Assembly (NCBI RefSeq): GCF_963675165.1
Contig: NC_087382.1
Coordinates: 5,309,963 to 5,373,962 of the forward strand
Length of the DNA: 64,000 nucleotides
Origin: Halichondria panicea
Lineage: Eukaryota; Porifera; Demospongiae; Suberitida; Halichondriidae
Direction: 5' to 3'
Shown one piece after another: positions 1 through 14,598 of this stretch. A program made the position numbers and the translations under genes. A model generated the notes under the pieces. It was given only the letters and a program-made list of their open reading frames with translations. It was not told the DNA's origin and searched no databases. The stretch's first letter is position 1. The number at the start of each line of letters is the position of its first letter.

Positions 1-202
1 TATGGTTATCAGTCGGCTAGTAGTCGGAACCTTGATGCTTCATTTAGGAACAAAATTAATGTGCATACCTTGAGTTGTGAAAAAATGTGTTTGAATTCTG
101 TACAATACATGTACGTGTGCAATTAATGTATGAGGGCTTAGTCATCTGCACATTCAGAGCACATGATTACATACTATCATTGTTGTTAAACTATCCCCCC
201 AG

Positions 203-3200
203 GGACGGGGATGGTGCTGTGGTGAGACCACTCCCTCGTGCCAAACGCTTCCTCTCGGAGGCTAACACTCTCCCACACATCGTACAGCTCTTGTTGACCT
301 TTGACCCCATTCTAGTCGAGCGGGTAGTCATTCTCATCAACATCATACTCGAGGACAACCCCAACCTCTCGCGTGGTTTCTCCACTGGTGTGTTCTTCTT
401 CATCATGATGTACACCGGCTCCAACATTCTCCCCATTGCCAAGTTCTTGAAGTGCTCCCACACCAAGCAGTCCTTCCGGCCGGATGAGGTGTGTGGTGGG
501 TGGGTGTGTGTGTGGGTGTATGTTTAGGGGAATTCCCATATAGAAATGACAACCTTGTTATGTGGCTATTGCATGCAAGGTTGTTACAACCATGTGTAAC
601 CATGGGTTTAGATGACAACCTTGTAACAAGCTTGATAAACTAATATTATGATCTAATATGAGCTTAATACATACATACATGTGCGTGTACGTTAGAAATT
701 GAGTGGATCATGGTTGTGTGTGTATAACAAACTTCTTATAATCATTGTAAACTGTACTGTAGAATACATTATAGCTGGTAATTTTCGTGGGGCAAAAGTC
801 ACTAAATATTGCTCAACCACGAATGTTTTGCCCCCCGAAAATTACTTGCTATACGGTATATACAGTACTATACACATTGAGTCGTACTAACACTCACTCT
901 CCCCCCCCCCCCCCTCTTCGTAGTCTGCCACCTCTGACATCATGCTGCGTAGCATCCTGGGACAGCTGATGCCTGAGGCCATGGTCTGCTTCCTGGAGAA
1001 TTATGGTGAGTGTGTGTTTTTCTGTACACTAGCACAGCAACTATTAATTTCTTTTTATACTTATATGCCATCAAAAAATGATTGGGAATGTTGATTTGTG
1101 CTCCATTGATACTGTGACTAACCACACCCCTACCCTCCATATCACTACAGCCCCCGAGAAGTTCAGTGAGATATTCCTAGGGGAGTTTGACACCCCTGAG
1201 GCCATCTGGAGCAGTGAGATGCGACAACTGATGATCCAGAAGATAGCTGCTCACATTGCCGACTTCACTCCTCGCCTGCTTAGCAACACCAGAGCTACTT
1301 ACCAGGTGGGTGGTTACACAAAAATATCTATATCTATATAGCGAACACCCTTGTGCAGATCAAAATGGCCGTATAAATAAAAAGGTGGCTAGCTAGTACA
1401 GTGAGTGTACATGTACATGTTGAAACACATGCTATGGAGACTTTAAGACCCATTAACCTGGCTGTATTATATAGAGAGTTACCTGCTTACAGGGTGACCA
1501 CAATAAGCAGTCTCACTAATTAAGTTGGATATACGTATGTACATTTCGTACTACCTTGTCATTCATGTGTCTGTACTAATAAACCACACCCCCTCGACAC
1601 ATGCAGTACTGTGCAATGCCAGTAGTCCAGTATCCTCAACTGGAGAACGAGTTGTTCTGCAACATCTACTACCTTCGCCACTTGTGTGACACTGTCAAGT
1701 TCCCCGACTGGCCCATCAAAGAACCAGTGAGTCCGGTCTCCATGACCGGGGGTGTGGCTGGGGGATTTGGTTTAGTACAGCAAGCGCACCTTTCTTTCAT
1801 GTAAATGTACATTAGATCAGTTATTTAGGCTCGCTAGAGTAGATTCTCTTTTTCACGGCTGTATATGCTACTGTATGGATACTGGGTAAAAAAAAAAGAT
1901 TATACAATGTACTGTGTAATGTGAACAGCACAACACTACAAAATGATGTGTAGTGGTACAGTGTTTGCATGTACACATGTAATAATAATTGATCAGCTTG
2001 CTGTTCAAATCCGCCCTTTCAGGTGAAACTGCTCAAAGACGTGCTGCAAGAGTGGAAGAAGGAGGTTGAGAAGAAGCCTCCGGAGATGTCAGTCGACCAG
2101 GCCTACGACACCCTCGGCCTCAAGACTGGCGTGGGAGGGTACGTATTTATGGTCTCTATTGAATTTAACTGTGGGTAAATTTTGATGAGCTTAATTCAAG
2201 TGCAATTTGAAAATGGGAGGCCTGCTACAAAAGGTCCCTTAAAGCTGCTGTGTTTGTTACATCAGAATTCATGTACTCCTGGTTACATATATGACAGCGT
2301 TGAATGAACTAATTGTAGGGCAATGAATGATGGGTACTGCATTGCAATTACGCATCAACAATCTCTTGGTGTGTTTAGTTCAAGGACTATTATACAAGGT
2401 GATGTATGTGTTTTGTTCCTTTTCAGACATGAAGAATCAGTGATTAGAAAAGCCTACTTCAAGCTGGCTCAGAAGTACCATCCTGACAAGAACCCCGATG
2501 GAAGGGTAAGGGCCGATTGCTGAATTGCAACTTAGTGTGGATTCCAATAGGAACGTTTCTGCATTACAGTAGTTTTTAAGTCAGCCTTTATGTGGCCAGC
2601 TGTATGTATTGCAGCAACTTGTTCGTGAAGGCCATTGCCTATAATGTTCTGTACACTGTCTACCTATAAGTTCGAATAGTCATGTTTATAGTTATAATCA
2701 TACATGTAGATCTGAAGCCTCTATGAAAGTGTCTAGCTGCTACGTGTACATGTTTGATTACATACTCTCCCGTATTGTAGGATATATTCGAGTCTGTGAA
2801 CAAAGCTTACGAGTTCTTGTGCTCCAAGTCGGCCAAGAGGACGGAGGGACCTGACCCGATACGCATTGTGCTGCTGCTGAAAACACAGACCATTCTATTC
2901 ACGAGATACAAAGACAGTAAGATAATTATATGCTAAAATACATAATTATACACCACACTGATACTATGCTAGACTCCACCTGTCATAATTATATATATAT
3001 GCAGTGATGAATGCTGAATTTTGTGCAGAAGCTCTTCGGAGATCAATGTAGTGCTCTAGTTCAGTTAGTACGTATGATGACAAGAACCACTACATTAATA
3101 ACTGGCACACAATTATATATAGTCCTTGAGCCTTCAATGGAGCTATAGAATTCTAATGGTTGATCCCTTATGCCACACCCCACCCCCATGTAGTCCTCCA

Positions 3201-4263
3201 ACCGTACAAGTACGCTGGCTACCCGATGCTTATCAAGACCATCAGCCTGGAGTCGACAGATGACGACCTGTTCTCCAAGAGTGCCCCCATCCTAACAGCA
3301 TCGAGTGAGGTGGCCTTCCATACAATGAACACTAGCGCTCTCAACGCAGAGGAGCTGCAGAGAGAGGATGGCATTGTGGTAAGGGACTGTCCCCTCTGTG
3401 ATGGGGGTTTCCCTAGTTGAGACACTTGGCTGTGTGTAGGGGTTGTTCCTGTTGAGTGGTGTGAATGGGTGTGTGGGGTCCATTGATAGGGAATCCCAGG
3501 TTTCTGTAAGGTTTCCACCCTCATTCATTATGCCTCGGTGCGCATGCGCAAGCGAGGTATACGGTAGTGTGTTTGTGTGTCTGTGTGTCTGTCTGTCTGT
3601 CTGTGTAGACTGCTACAGCTGCTCAAGGATGAATCAAGTGCAAGTAAGAGTTTCTATAGGCTTCTAGTCATGTTTACTTGGATTTTAATTCGTGGATTTG
3701 CAAAATAATGCTTCGTTCTCAAGTTATGCCTAGTTTTGCTTACTTGGAATGCCATTGCAGCCTTTTCAGAAGAGCACGTAGCCAAACTTGTTTACCGAGT
3801 GTTACTACTCTACTTAGTAGTTAGCTCTGCACTAGAACGCTAGCTATTGGTAGCTGCAAGAGTGAGAAAGAGAGCTGCAAGGCTCTGCTGATGGCAGCCA
3901 TTAATTTTACACTTAAACTTTTGGCATCGATCGTTTTTAACAACAATCATGGTCGATCATTACCCACTCTTTGAGTTTGCACAGCAAAATGCAAAAATGT
4001 TCAAGCTATTAGTAGCTTTTATGTTATGTAGCTTTGGCATCTCCACCGAGGCATCAGCACCTGCGGTGCTTTCATTTCCCACTGTACTCCTTAAGAAATG
4101 TACATATAAGTGCTTGTACATGTTTGCAGTACCTGAATTACAACGTGTACTTCTCACTGTACATACATGTACACAGCTGCATGTAGTATACTGTATACAC
4201 TGCACACTGTAGCCTCAATCTCTCTCTGTACATGCATGTGCGTGTATGTCCTATTGTAGCATT

Positions 4264-4304
<41 letters not shown>

Positions 4305-7300
4305 GTTCACAGGTGCTTCAGAGTGCGTTTGCACGTTGCGTGAGTGTGCTGTCCCAGTCGAGCACTCCTGAGGATATGGCAGTGGAGGTGTGCACACACA
4401 TCTGTCGCTGCTATCGAGTCTCCGCCCAGTTTGAAAAGTGTCAGGAGGCTATCGTCGAAGTGCCAGATATTATACGAGACGTGTGCAGAGTCCTGTACTT
4501 CAAGGTGGGTGTGGTCAGCACTCGTTCTAGAGTAGACCAGCTGTAACTGTATTGTAGAGTGTGGTTTACTGTAATAGCACTAACTGGCTTACTGCAGTAG
4601 AACTCCATTTTAAAGGACACATTTGGAGAACAACATTTGGCCATTTGTAAATACGTGTACATGTACATGCATAATTATATAGGTGGCAAATGTGAAGAGT
4701 CAAAAGCTGTTCATTTAGGACCCGGGTGCTTGCATGGTTTTATATCAGAGTTGACTTTGTTTAGGGATGGCCTTTACGAGAGGTTAAACTGTACCTTCAA
4801 GAGATTAGCCTATTGGGGAATTCTTCAATCCTTAGTTGTGTCAGGGATACAAAAGAAAGGGGATTGGAAACGACCGCCCACGCCCTATGTAAAAGGACTG
4901 ACATCCAGTGAAGCACTCCGTGTAATTAGTTGCGCTCGCAAATAATTACATGAAGGACTGCACTACGGCTTTGTATCCCTGGTTTCTAACTATCCTATCC
5001 ACTAGCGATCACTCAGGGCCTGGGAGATACTCGAGAGAAGTAAGCTTATACCACTGACAAGCTCTAAGTCCGTTGTCTTTACTCTGTTTCCAATTTTTTT
5101 GAGTTTAGCTTGAATTACTCTATGTCAACTTTTCTCTGTCCCTCCTGTGAAGTTAAAACAGCAAAGGACATTGCTTGACTTGGTTATTATGTATCTAAGT
5201 GCTACATAGAATGGCTTCATGCTATAAATAAGCTGTACTGTTCATAAACGTTTGCAGTATAGTCCTTCAAACTGCTTTAGTATACTTTTAGACACACCAC
5301 GGGCCTGTCCCTCCTACGACTTCATAGTAAAGGCTATTTCTTCTTGCATAGCATTTATTTGTCTAGTAATAGTGGCTGCATGACTTAGTCAACTTTTTAG
5401 AGCTAAATTCTCTTTACTTTTTAGAAAAATCAACATTAAAAATGATTAATTTCACTGTTTCTATGTACAGCACATTGTAGTGCAGTCAAGACAGGTAATG
5501 AGCATGCTGACTATAAATATAATCCTTTGTAGATTTAGCCACGCCCTATAACGTGGAGTGTTTCACGTAATAATTGTCGTTTCCAATCCCCTTTCCCTGG
5601 TTGTGCACATAGTGATCAAACACTGCCCTCCCCTCACACAACACACACACACACACACACACACACAGCAACTGACGAAGCTAAACTGTGTGGCTGCTCA
5701 GACAGTGGCAGCCTTCGCAGTAGACGAGTGGCTACAAACCAACCTCCTTCACAAAGGAGTGCTGTTCCATCTCATGATTTTCCTCTTTAACTATGACTAC
5801 ACACTGGATGAGGGAGGTGTCGAGACCAGTGATGAGTCCAATCAACAAGAAGTGGCCAACAACCTGGCTCGCCTGTCTATAGAGGCTGTCGCACGGCTGG
5901 GTGGATACAAGTGTGAGTGTGTGAGGGGTGAGGGTGTGGATATGTGAGGGCCGGTATACATCACTTTATCCGGCCTGTGAAGTTTACTAGTGTTAGCTAG
6001 CATCTGCTCATTAAACCATTAGCTGTGTACGTACATGTATAACCCATTAGCTGTATAGGTACATGTGTATGTACATGTATATGATTCATTAGCTGTGTAC
6101 GTACATGTCATTAGCTGTGTATGTACATGTGTATGATCCATTAGTTGTATAAGTACATGTGTATGACCCATTGATTAGCATGTGTACGTACACTGTACAT
6201 GTCAATGTATGATCCATTAGCTGTGCGTACATGTATAACCTGCCTCCTCCACAGTTGGCAGTGAGAAAGACTCCACTCCCGAGAACCCAGACATCAAGAA
6301 GGTGTTAGTGTCTCTACTCACTCCCTATCTCACCAAAAAGATCTCAGAGCTACCCACAAACGAGGTACTGTATTCCTGCATCCATTAATGGCATTTGTGT
6401 ATTCTCTTGCACATTATTTTTCAAAATACGGCGTTTATCTATTGGCCTTTTCACAATCTTTAAGGAGTCATTTAACGGTCATATTTTAGAAACCCATGAT
6501 TCGTTCACAATGCATCAATGAACGTACGTATTTTAATTGGAACTGCGGCATGTGTATCAAACTATTAAGCATGCATTAGAACGTGCCGAATGAAAGTCAC
6601 TAACAACTCCCCTCTCCCCCCCTCCCCCCTCCCCCCTCTCCCTCCCCCTCCCTCCCTCCCCCTCCCTCCCTCTTCTCTCCCTCTCCCTCTCTCCCCCTCC
6701 CTCCCTCTCCTTCACAGTTACTGAAGCTGCTGAACAGTAACAGTGAGAACCCGTACCTGATCTGGGACAACCGGACACGCACAGAACTTACCAAGTACCT
6801 GGAGGAACAGCAGAAGAGCATTATCAGATCGGTGAGGCATCATTGTCGGTTATAATCAGCGTTCGAAAAAAATGTTCTGTGTTACTTTGTATCCACCTCT
6901 TGTAGTTTTGCTTTTGCCCCACGTATAAATTGTCCATAATTATGCGTTTGTGCGCCCTATCAGCACATCCTTCTACTGAAAACGCCACTGCATTGTCATT
7001 GTATGATGACATGTAGATACTTGCCAGGTAGAAAGTAGATTTTGTTCTCAAACACATCTTCCCCCAAATTATAGGTTCACTTATGCTGTAATTGTGTGTT
7101 GTTTTGAGTTGTTGGTAGCCTATTATTGCATCATCTTTTTAGGGAGAGTGTGACATGACGTTCGGGGCGGATTTCAAGTACGACACGCTAAAGGACGAGC
7201 TGGTTATCGGGGAGATCTACGTCAGAGTCTACAATGAGCAGCCAACCTACGTTCTTGAGGTACACGTAGTTAACCAACAGTCTAACTGTTACCAAATCTC

Positions 7301-10300
7301 GTATCTCTCAACAAGCTAAGATATTGTGTACATAGAGTTGGGCGCTGCCTATTTGATGGTGAAGTTTCCAATCAGAGAATGGTTGCATTGAAAAATATAT
7401 ATCACCTTTTCTATGCAAGCAGTTTCGATCTGCACACACAAGCTTACACTCGTAGTTAAAACCCACATAATTTTATAGTAGTCATTGCAGACACACACAT
7501 GTAGAATCCTCATTTCTACACTGTACCCCAACCCCTTTACAAGCTGCACGTACACACACACATATACCCTTATACATGTACCATCCCCTCCTCCGACAGA
7601 ACCCCAAGGCGTTTGCGACATGTTTGCTGGATTTCATTGGCAGCAACGCCCAGTACCTCTATTCCAAGATGGTGATGACCAGCTCTGACGTTGACACCAG
7701 CAAAGATGGCCAGCATGCCAACAGGCTCAAACAGGTGAACAAAAGGGGACTACATGTACATATGTATAATTTCGCTCCTTTACAAAGTAGCTAGTACTGC
7801 TCTCACTCTTTGTCTCCTCCCCCGACTAACATGCACCACTACGGGCTTTTATATAATGGAGAGGAGCTTACAAGTTCATGTACATCTGGTTATACGTATT
7901 ATACAATTTTACATGCATCAGTACTTGATAGGATCAATCAGTGCCGACCATTGCCCCTCTAGAATATTGATCTTGTAATTCACTCTAGTACGTATAACTC
8001 CATGCACCCCAGCTGTCTAATAATGTTTTGAGTACTGTTAAGTGTATACATGTATGAGTCACTGTTACAATGATAGCATGTGGTGTCACTTACCTGCTAC
8101 CATGGTCTGACAGGTTGAGATGGCCCTAGAGGCGCTGTACAACGTGATCCATAACAACGCAGGAGTGGAGACACAGTGCAATGGACATTTTAAACTCCTC
8201 TTCTCATTCTTCAGATTCCAGGGTGCCAAGAAGCTGCAAATGCTCACTCTCAAGGTACACAAAACACGCACTCCACGATTGATTTGGGTGTGACTTTACC
8301 TCATAATGGTATGAAAATAAAGGTATAGATTACAAAGATGGGGTGGGGCTATTGCTGTGAGCAAAGTCTTGTCCTGATTTGTGAAAAGGTTGTTTTTTAG
8401 GGAGGGCAGGGAGGGGGCGTAATCTACACAGTCTCAAAACGTAGAAGTGTAAACATGTTATTGTAAGCAAAAATTCAGAGTTTATAGTTCAAAGTTTTGA
8501 TATTGTTAGGTGAGAATGAGCAGGTTTGATTCTTGGGCTACTAGATCCATTGGCAGCACGTTCAATTTAATGGGGTGGCCTTGAGACGATCTTGCACCCG
8601 CGAAAAGGTATACACTCACGAACATTACCCGCTACAGCTAGTGTATACAGTATCATGGCTTGTGTTATTATTCCTTTAAGCCACTCGTGTACGTAGCTTA
8701 TGTATACATGTGTAGGTGTGATATCATGATTATGTAGTGTTTGTATTACAAATGCTCGAATTGTTACCTATACATGTACTGAAGCTATGTCAACTGAAAA
8801 TTAATTTGCCCGAAAAATTAATTTCCTACAGTACTTGCAATGTACATAAAACAAATACATAAAACAAAACCTTCTACAGTGAATACCTTCAATGTACATT
8901 GTATATCACTATTAGTTATCAATCTAGCGTATAGTATATAGTGTTCAATGCTGAGCTGACAAGTATCGATCATAGACCTCCTCCACAACAGCTTGTACAT
9001 TGTAGTCCTCGTCTCTAACTCTCCTTTTGTACCAGCGAGCCAGGAGACAGTACAAGATGAATCCAAACAAACTGATGCCTGTCTTCACTCCGAATATGAC
9101 CAGCGAGTACTTTAAGTCTAATTCTAAATTTATCTCTATAATATAAAACATTAAAACGAGTACATTCGTGTAGCCAGTTAGAAGCCCTCTCATTCTGTAT
9201 GGAGCTTGAGCACAAACTAACTCCAGCATAGCGCAAATGAGTATCATTCGTAGCAAACCGTTTGATATTGAAGTTAAGTACAATATTATGACAACCATTT
9301 GTTTGTTCATTGAGTATTGAGTTAGGCTCAAATGTATAACGAGAAAAGCGATGTTGAGAATGGTATTCACAAAAGACACTAGGCCAATTCTTTTTAGAAT
9401 ACTCGGAAACTTGTTTCTGAATACCGGGTAGATAACAAACTCGTTAATCAAGGTACATATCATTCCGTACCACCAAGTGTTGTAGGTTACCAAGCCAATT
9501 AATAGTGAATTACAATAGGTTGAACCTAGTGGATTTATCTTTGCAATCATTCGTGAGTTATTGAGCATAAGAGGGAAGCAGACAAACCATAGTGAAATAC
9601 TGAGAGTAAACAGGCGTAGGATGGTCTTCACATCTTCGACTTGCTCTGTAGTGAATGGACCACCGTATCTCGACTTTCCCAGGTCCATTCTTGAAGGTAC
9701 GTCTTCCTCCCAGTATGTGAGAGCACTGCGATTGAGGGGAGCTTTGTGCTTGGCTGCAAACTTGAGAACTTGGTAGATGGTTTTTATAGCTTGTGGTGAA
9801 TTGGGCTCAATAATCAACCATGACTTGGCTAAGATGAAATCCAAAACAAGAATGATACTCATGCATAAAGGTGGTACAATTAACAATAGCTGGGTACTAT
9901 TTGTGTTGTGAAGCACACTTGTGCAACTCTTCGAGAAACAATAAACGGCAATAAAACTGAGCCACACGCCAACAAAAATACTGAAAATGTACCAAGCAAT
10001 GAATGCAGTGATGCTTGAGGAAGAGGCATCTGGCATTTGGTCCAAACCAAGCTGTAGTGATGTTACAATGGAGGCTACCAACCCCACCATAAAGATGCTA
10101 CCCCCCAAAGTGAACAAAGTATAGGCTACGTAGTAATTTTGTAAGTTCGTGGGGACTAGAAAAAATGCGCTGAAAGCCATTTTTGTGAGAAATAACAGTA
10201 TCCAACCAATCCGAAGTACTTTGTAGTTTCCAAGTCTTGCGTCTGCTACCCACCCTGATATAACACTTGCCAGCAAGCCAAACAAACAAACAGGAATACC

Positions 10301-13300
10301 AATCCACCATTTCTGGAAGTTGCGTTCTTTTATATAGCTGGAAAGTATGCTTAATAATGTGAAGCATGCTATGCTTGCCAAAGTAACATTGAACAGGAGA
10401 AGAAACGCTCCCTTAGAGTAAAACCATCTTACTTGATAGTGACATTTGCAGCGGTGTCTTGTGTTTGGTAGATTACTTGTAGAATTGAACTGATTCATTT
10501 CTCTCGAACTTGCAAATCATATGCACTAAATCAAATGAACCAAACTATTGTTGATGTTCATTCATGCTTAAAAGAAACACATGTCATGTGTGTATATGTA
10601 GTACTTCATTGTTTTCATGGAAAATGAAAGGTACAGTGCAGTAACTGTGCATGCATGCATGGGCGTTCGTTTTTCTTGCTATTCGTAATCTGCTCAGTTA
10701 GTAGTTTTCTAGAGCCTGAATATACTATTACCGTGACACTATCCCGTGATAACATGCAGCTATGAAATATGAAATAGGCAAATAGTGACTTTGCAGGTGA
10801 CCTAAATATTGATGCACTGGAATTCGTACAGTGAAACAAAGTCTGAATACCATAACACAATAGTGGGTCAACTTGGCGAGGAAATTCGTTTGGCAAATCT
10901 TGATAGGATTAATTATGTTCTTTTGATTGCGCACGTAATCAACAATGCATGCTAAGCAAAATCCCTAATTTATAGAATGTGCATGCAATTGCTATAGCAG
11001 CTTGCCATGTTTTCCCACTATCTTATTATAATTATATTTTATGGAAATGTCTTGTGTTATTGCATGGATGCCATTGAGTTAATTTGGGGACAAGTTCACC
11101 TTTACGTGTGTATATCGCTGCAGTTGGTGTCAAGCGTGACAGGGAACAAAAGTTGTGTGTCCAGCATTGCAGAGTCCAACGTCCTGCAGTACCTCTTACT
11201 GGTGCTCTACATGCTTCCCACTTGTAAGTCGCTATACATGACCGTGTAAATATCCTTTGCAGCTAGTATATGAATTTACCAGTTCAACTTTTGAGTGAAG
11301 GACACTTATAACTCCAGAGATTCACTGATTTTTATCCCCATGAATCGAGCCTGTACACAACCACTATACATACAGCGTGCATGCATGACATGGCTTCTTA
11401 TAATTATATCGCTTTGGCTTGTGTTGCAGCCCATGAATTGGTACTGGAAGTGTTCCAAGCCCTCACTTCAAACACTCAGATTGTCAAGGAGAGCATTCAA
11501 AAAGGTTGGGCTTGCATTACACACACATTACTTGACACAGTGTTTATATAATTTAGGTGTCCTGTACAGTAAGTTCCTCTTACTGCATGACGTAAACTAT
11601 CATTGCCATGCATGCACATTATCTTCCATTCTACATGCATTACCTTAATATGTACATGTATAAGCACAATGCATTTCAGAGACCATCCGTAAATATAATA
11701 CCTGCGATCTGCCATCATAATAATATGTAACAACAAGAATGCCTTGCCTGGTTGCATGGTTGGAGTTAGTATAGTATTATACACGTACAGACAACACAGG
11801 AAAACTATACTAACTGGTGTACTACTCAAGGCTCCTCTGCCCATACAGGTGCCCTGATTTACCTCCTTCAGTTGTTCTGCAACTCTCAGAACCCGACCGT
11901 TCGTGAAGAGACTGCCTCCCTTCTTGCCAAGATGATCACCGACAAATTAGTGGGTCCTAAAGTGAGAATTGTCCTTTCCAAGTTCTTACCTCTCATCTTC
12001 ATGGACGCCATGCGAGACAACTCTGAGGCCAGCGTTCACATGTTCGAGAGTGAGTAAACACAAATTAAGGATTAAACTGTGAATTGGTAGCTTCCTAAAT
12101 AAGTACCAAAGGGTCACGCTCTATAGGAAATTGCATTAACAGTTACTGGTATCATAGTTTGAAAACATGTTTTGTTTGTGAATTTAGGTGTTTTAGTTCT
12201 CTTGCTCAATTAAAAAAAGAACCTCTTTTTACATAAAGTGTGAAATGGTGGTGTAGCTTCGTTAATTAAGGTCACGCTTAAGTGCATTAACGGTTACTGG
12301 TATGTAGGTTGAAAGCCAGGTTGTTTTCTTTGTGTAAAACACACGAAATAAATGCACGCAGTTACTTTCATTATATTATTATTCGTTGTTTTAGTTATCT
12401 TGCTCAATTAAAAGAAACTCTTTGTAATTTCAGACAATCAGGAGAACCCGGAGCTGATTTGGAACGACGAGGCCAGAGAGAAAGTGTCGGGAGTAGTGTC
12501 TAAAATGAACAAGGAGTGAGTTGAGGGTTTCGATGGTTTACGTTGTATTGACTCGGGTTATGGAGTGTTGTTCACGAAAACAATTCAGAAGGGTCCCTGA
12601 TGTGTGATGGATTGTGAATATATGTAGTCACTAGCTAACTTTGAATGGCCATAAACTATTCAAATCCAAAAGTAAAAAGATGCATTCTGTAGCTGTATAA
12701 CGATCTCATGGTATTATGTTACTTTTTTCCCTATAATAGGTTCTTCCTCAAGCAGAAGGAAGACCCCGACACTCTGTGGAGGTTGCCCGACAATTTTGAG
12801 GTGGTCTATTCACAGGTACAAGGGGAGATCATGGTGGGCGGAGTCTTCTTAAGGATATTTATATCGCAGCCTACTTGGGTGAGTGTCAAGTGATCGACTA
12901 GATGCTCCTAGCTATTGCTGTTAATTATGCGTTGTATGATTATGTACGTGTCTGCCTTTACATGTAGTATAATTTTATTGTGTAGGTTCTGAGGAAACCA
13001 AAGGAGTTTCTGATATCACTACTCGACAAGTTTGGACAGCTCTCACAGTCTGCTCATCCTGATGTGAGTGAATATTTTATGTGCTAAATGTGTGTGCGTT
13101 TTATAGTAAAAATTAGTCACATACTGTTGTTACGGAGTATGTTACGGTACATTTGTTGAGGGGTTAATTAGAAAAGATATGCAATTATTAAAATGTACGT
13201 ATAATAAATTTGTTGTTACACCAAAATTCCATTCAAATTTATTCTGCGTTTACACTGTATAACTCCAATTGTCAGACTTACTACCTAACCCCCCCCCTCC

Positions 13301-14564
13301 AGGGAGAGATCCTGGAAACAGTGACAGAGGCTTGTGTTTGTCTCTTTACTGCCCAACCATCACTAGCGGACCAGGTAAGCTCCTAGAGTGATGGAAGCTA
13401 GCCCCCCTTAACGATCACCCGTGGGTGGTGGAAAGGTCAACCATGCATGCATGTACCATAACAAATTGTTCCATAACAAATTGTTCTTGTTCCAGGTTCC
13501 ACCGCTGGGTCACATTCCCAGGATCCTGGCCCGAATGAAGGCTGACAACGAAGTTATTCCAAAAGCTTGTCTTCAGGTCACGCACATACTGGCAGACAGT
13601 GAGGTAAAAATACAATACATTCATAATACAACTGTACAAGTAATAAGAGTCAAACGTACCTGCTACACGTTATGTACTGTTGCTCACCATTCTCATTTAC
13701 CTTTGATTTAGTGAAGCACTTTTTCTATTTAAGCTTGCGGGTTGCACAAAATTATTGAATGTGTCAAGCTTGTCTTAGTTTCTCTTTTTCTGTGGTTACT
13801 GTACCAGCAAAATAATAATTTAACTCGATAAGCATCAATTTTTATTTTCTATTGCCAGTATTGAGTTGGTTGTTACAGTTTCTCTTAACTTTCACAGGTT
13901 TGTGTGCGAACGATGTCCAAGTGTGACACAGTGGTTCCGTTGATCTGTGCCATGAAGAAGAGGAAAGACAGTGTACACGTTGCCGCAGAGACCATCAAAA
14001 AGCTATATGACCTCATGATTCCCGAGCTAGTGGTACAGGTATGTGAATCGTATGGAATACTAGGAACTATAATTGATTGACATATTCACATAAGTGTTAA
14101 TAAGTGACTCATCCCTGTTCCACGTACACAGGCCGTGAATGGAGAGTTGATCCCGTTCCTACTGAAGCTGCTTGAGGATCCTCTGTCTGAGTGTGACAAG
14201 CCGTCAGCCGCTAAAGCACTCATAGCTGAGTCCCTCAAAAACATGGCTAAAGACCTTGCCAATGGAGAGAGGGTAAGTACATAGCTCAACAAATAGTACC
14301 CTACAGATTATTCATAGTTGAACCATAATTATGTATACAGCTTGAGGATGTACCTGTACATGTACATTGTAGCTCTTCTATGATCATTAGTATGAACCGA
14401 AACTCAACCTAAATAAGCACATGTGTAGACAAAAATTAATGATGATCGCTCCCTATAGTTATTGCATGTGTTTCACTGACAATTTGTGTGAATTTGCTTA
14501 TCAATACATTTCAATCTTGGTTGCCAGGAAGTTTAACGAATCACACGCTCACCCACCCCCTTCT

Positions 14565-14598
<34 letters not shown>

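Noticed and set aside
4637-4945. 102-residue frame in DNAJC13 intron 9
   Set aside because: It overlaps the left end of a candidate TIR element and has no family match. The exons on both sides join in frame without it.
6557-6821. R/G/E-rich antisense frames across the C/T tract
   Set aside because: Low-complexity polypyrimidine tract read backwards.
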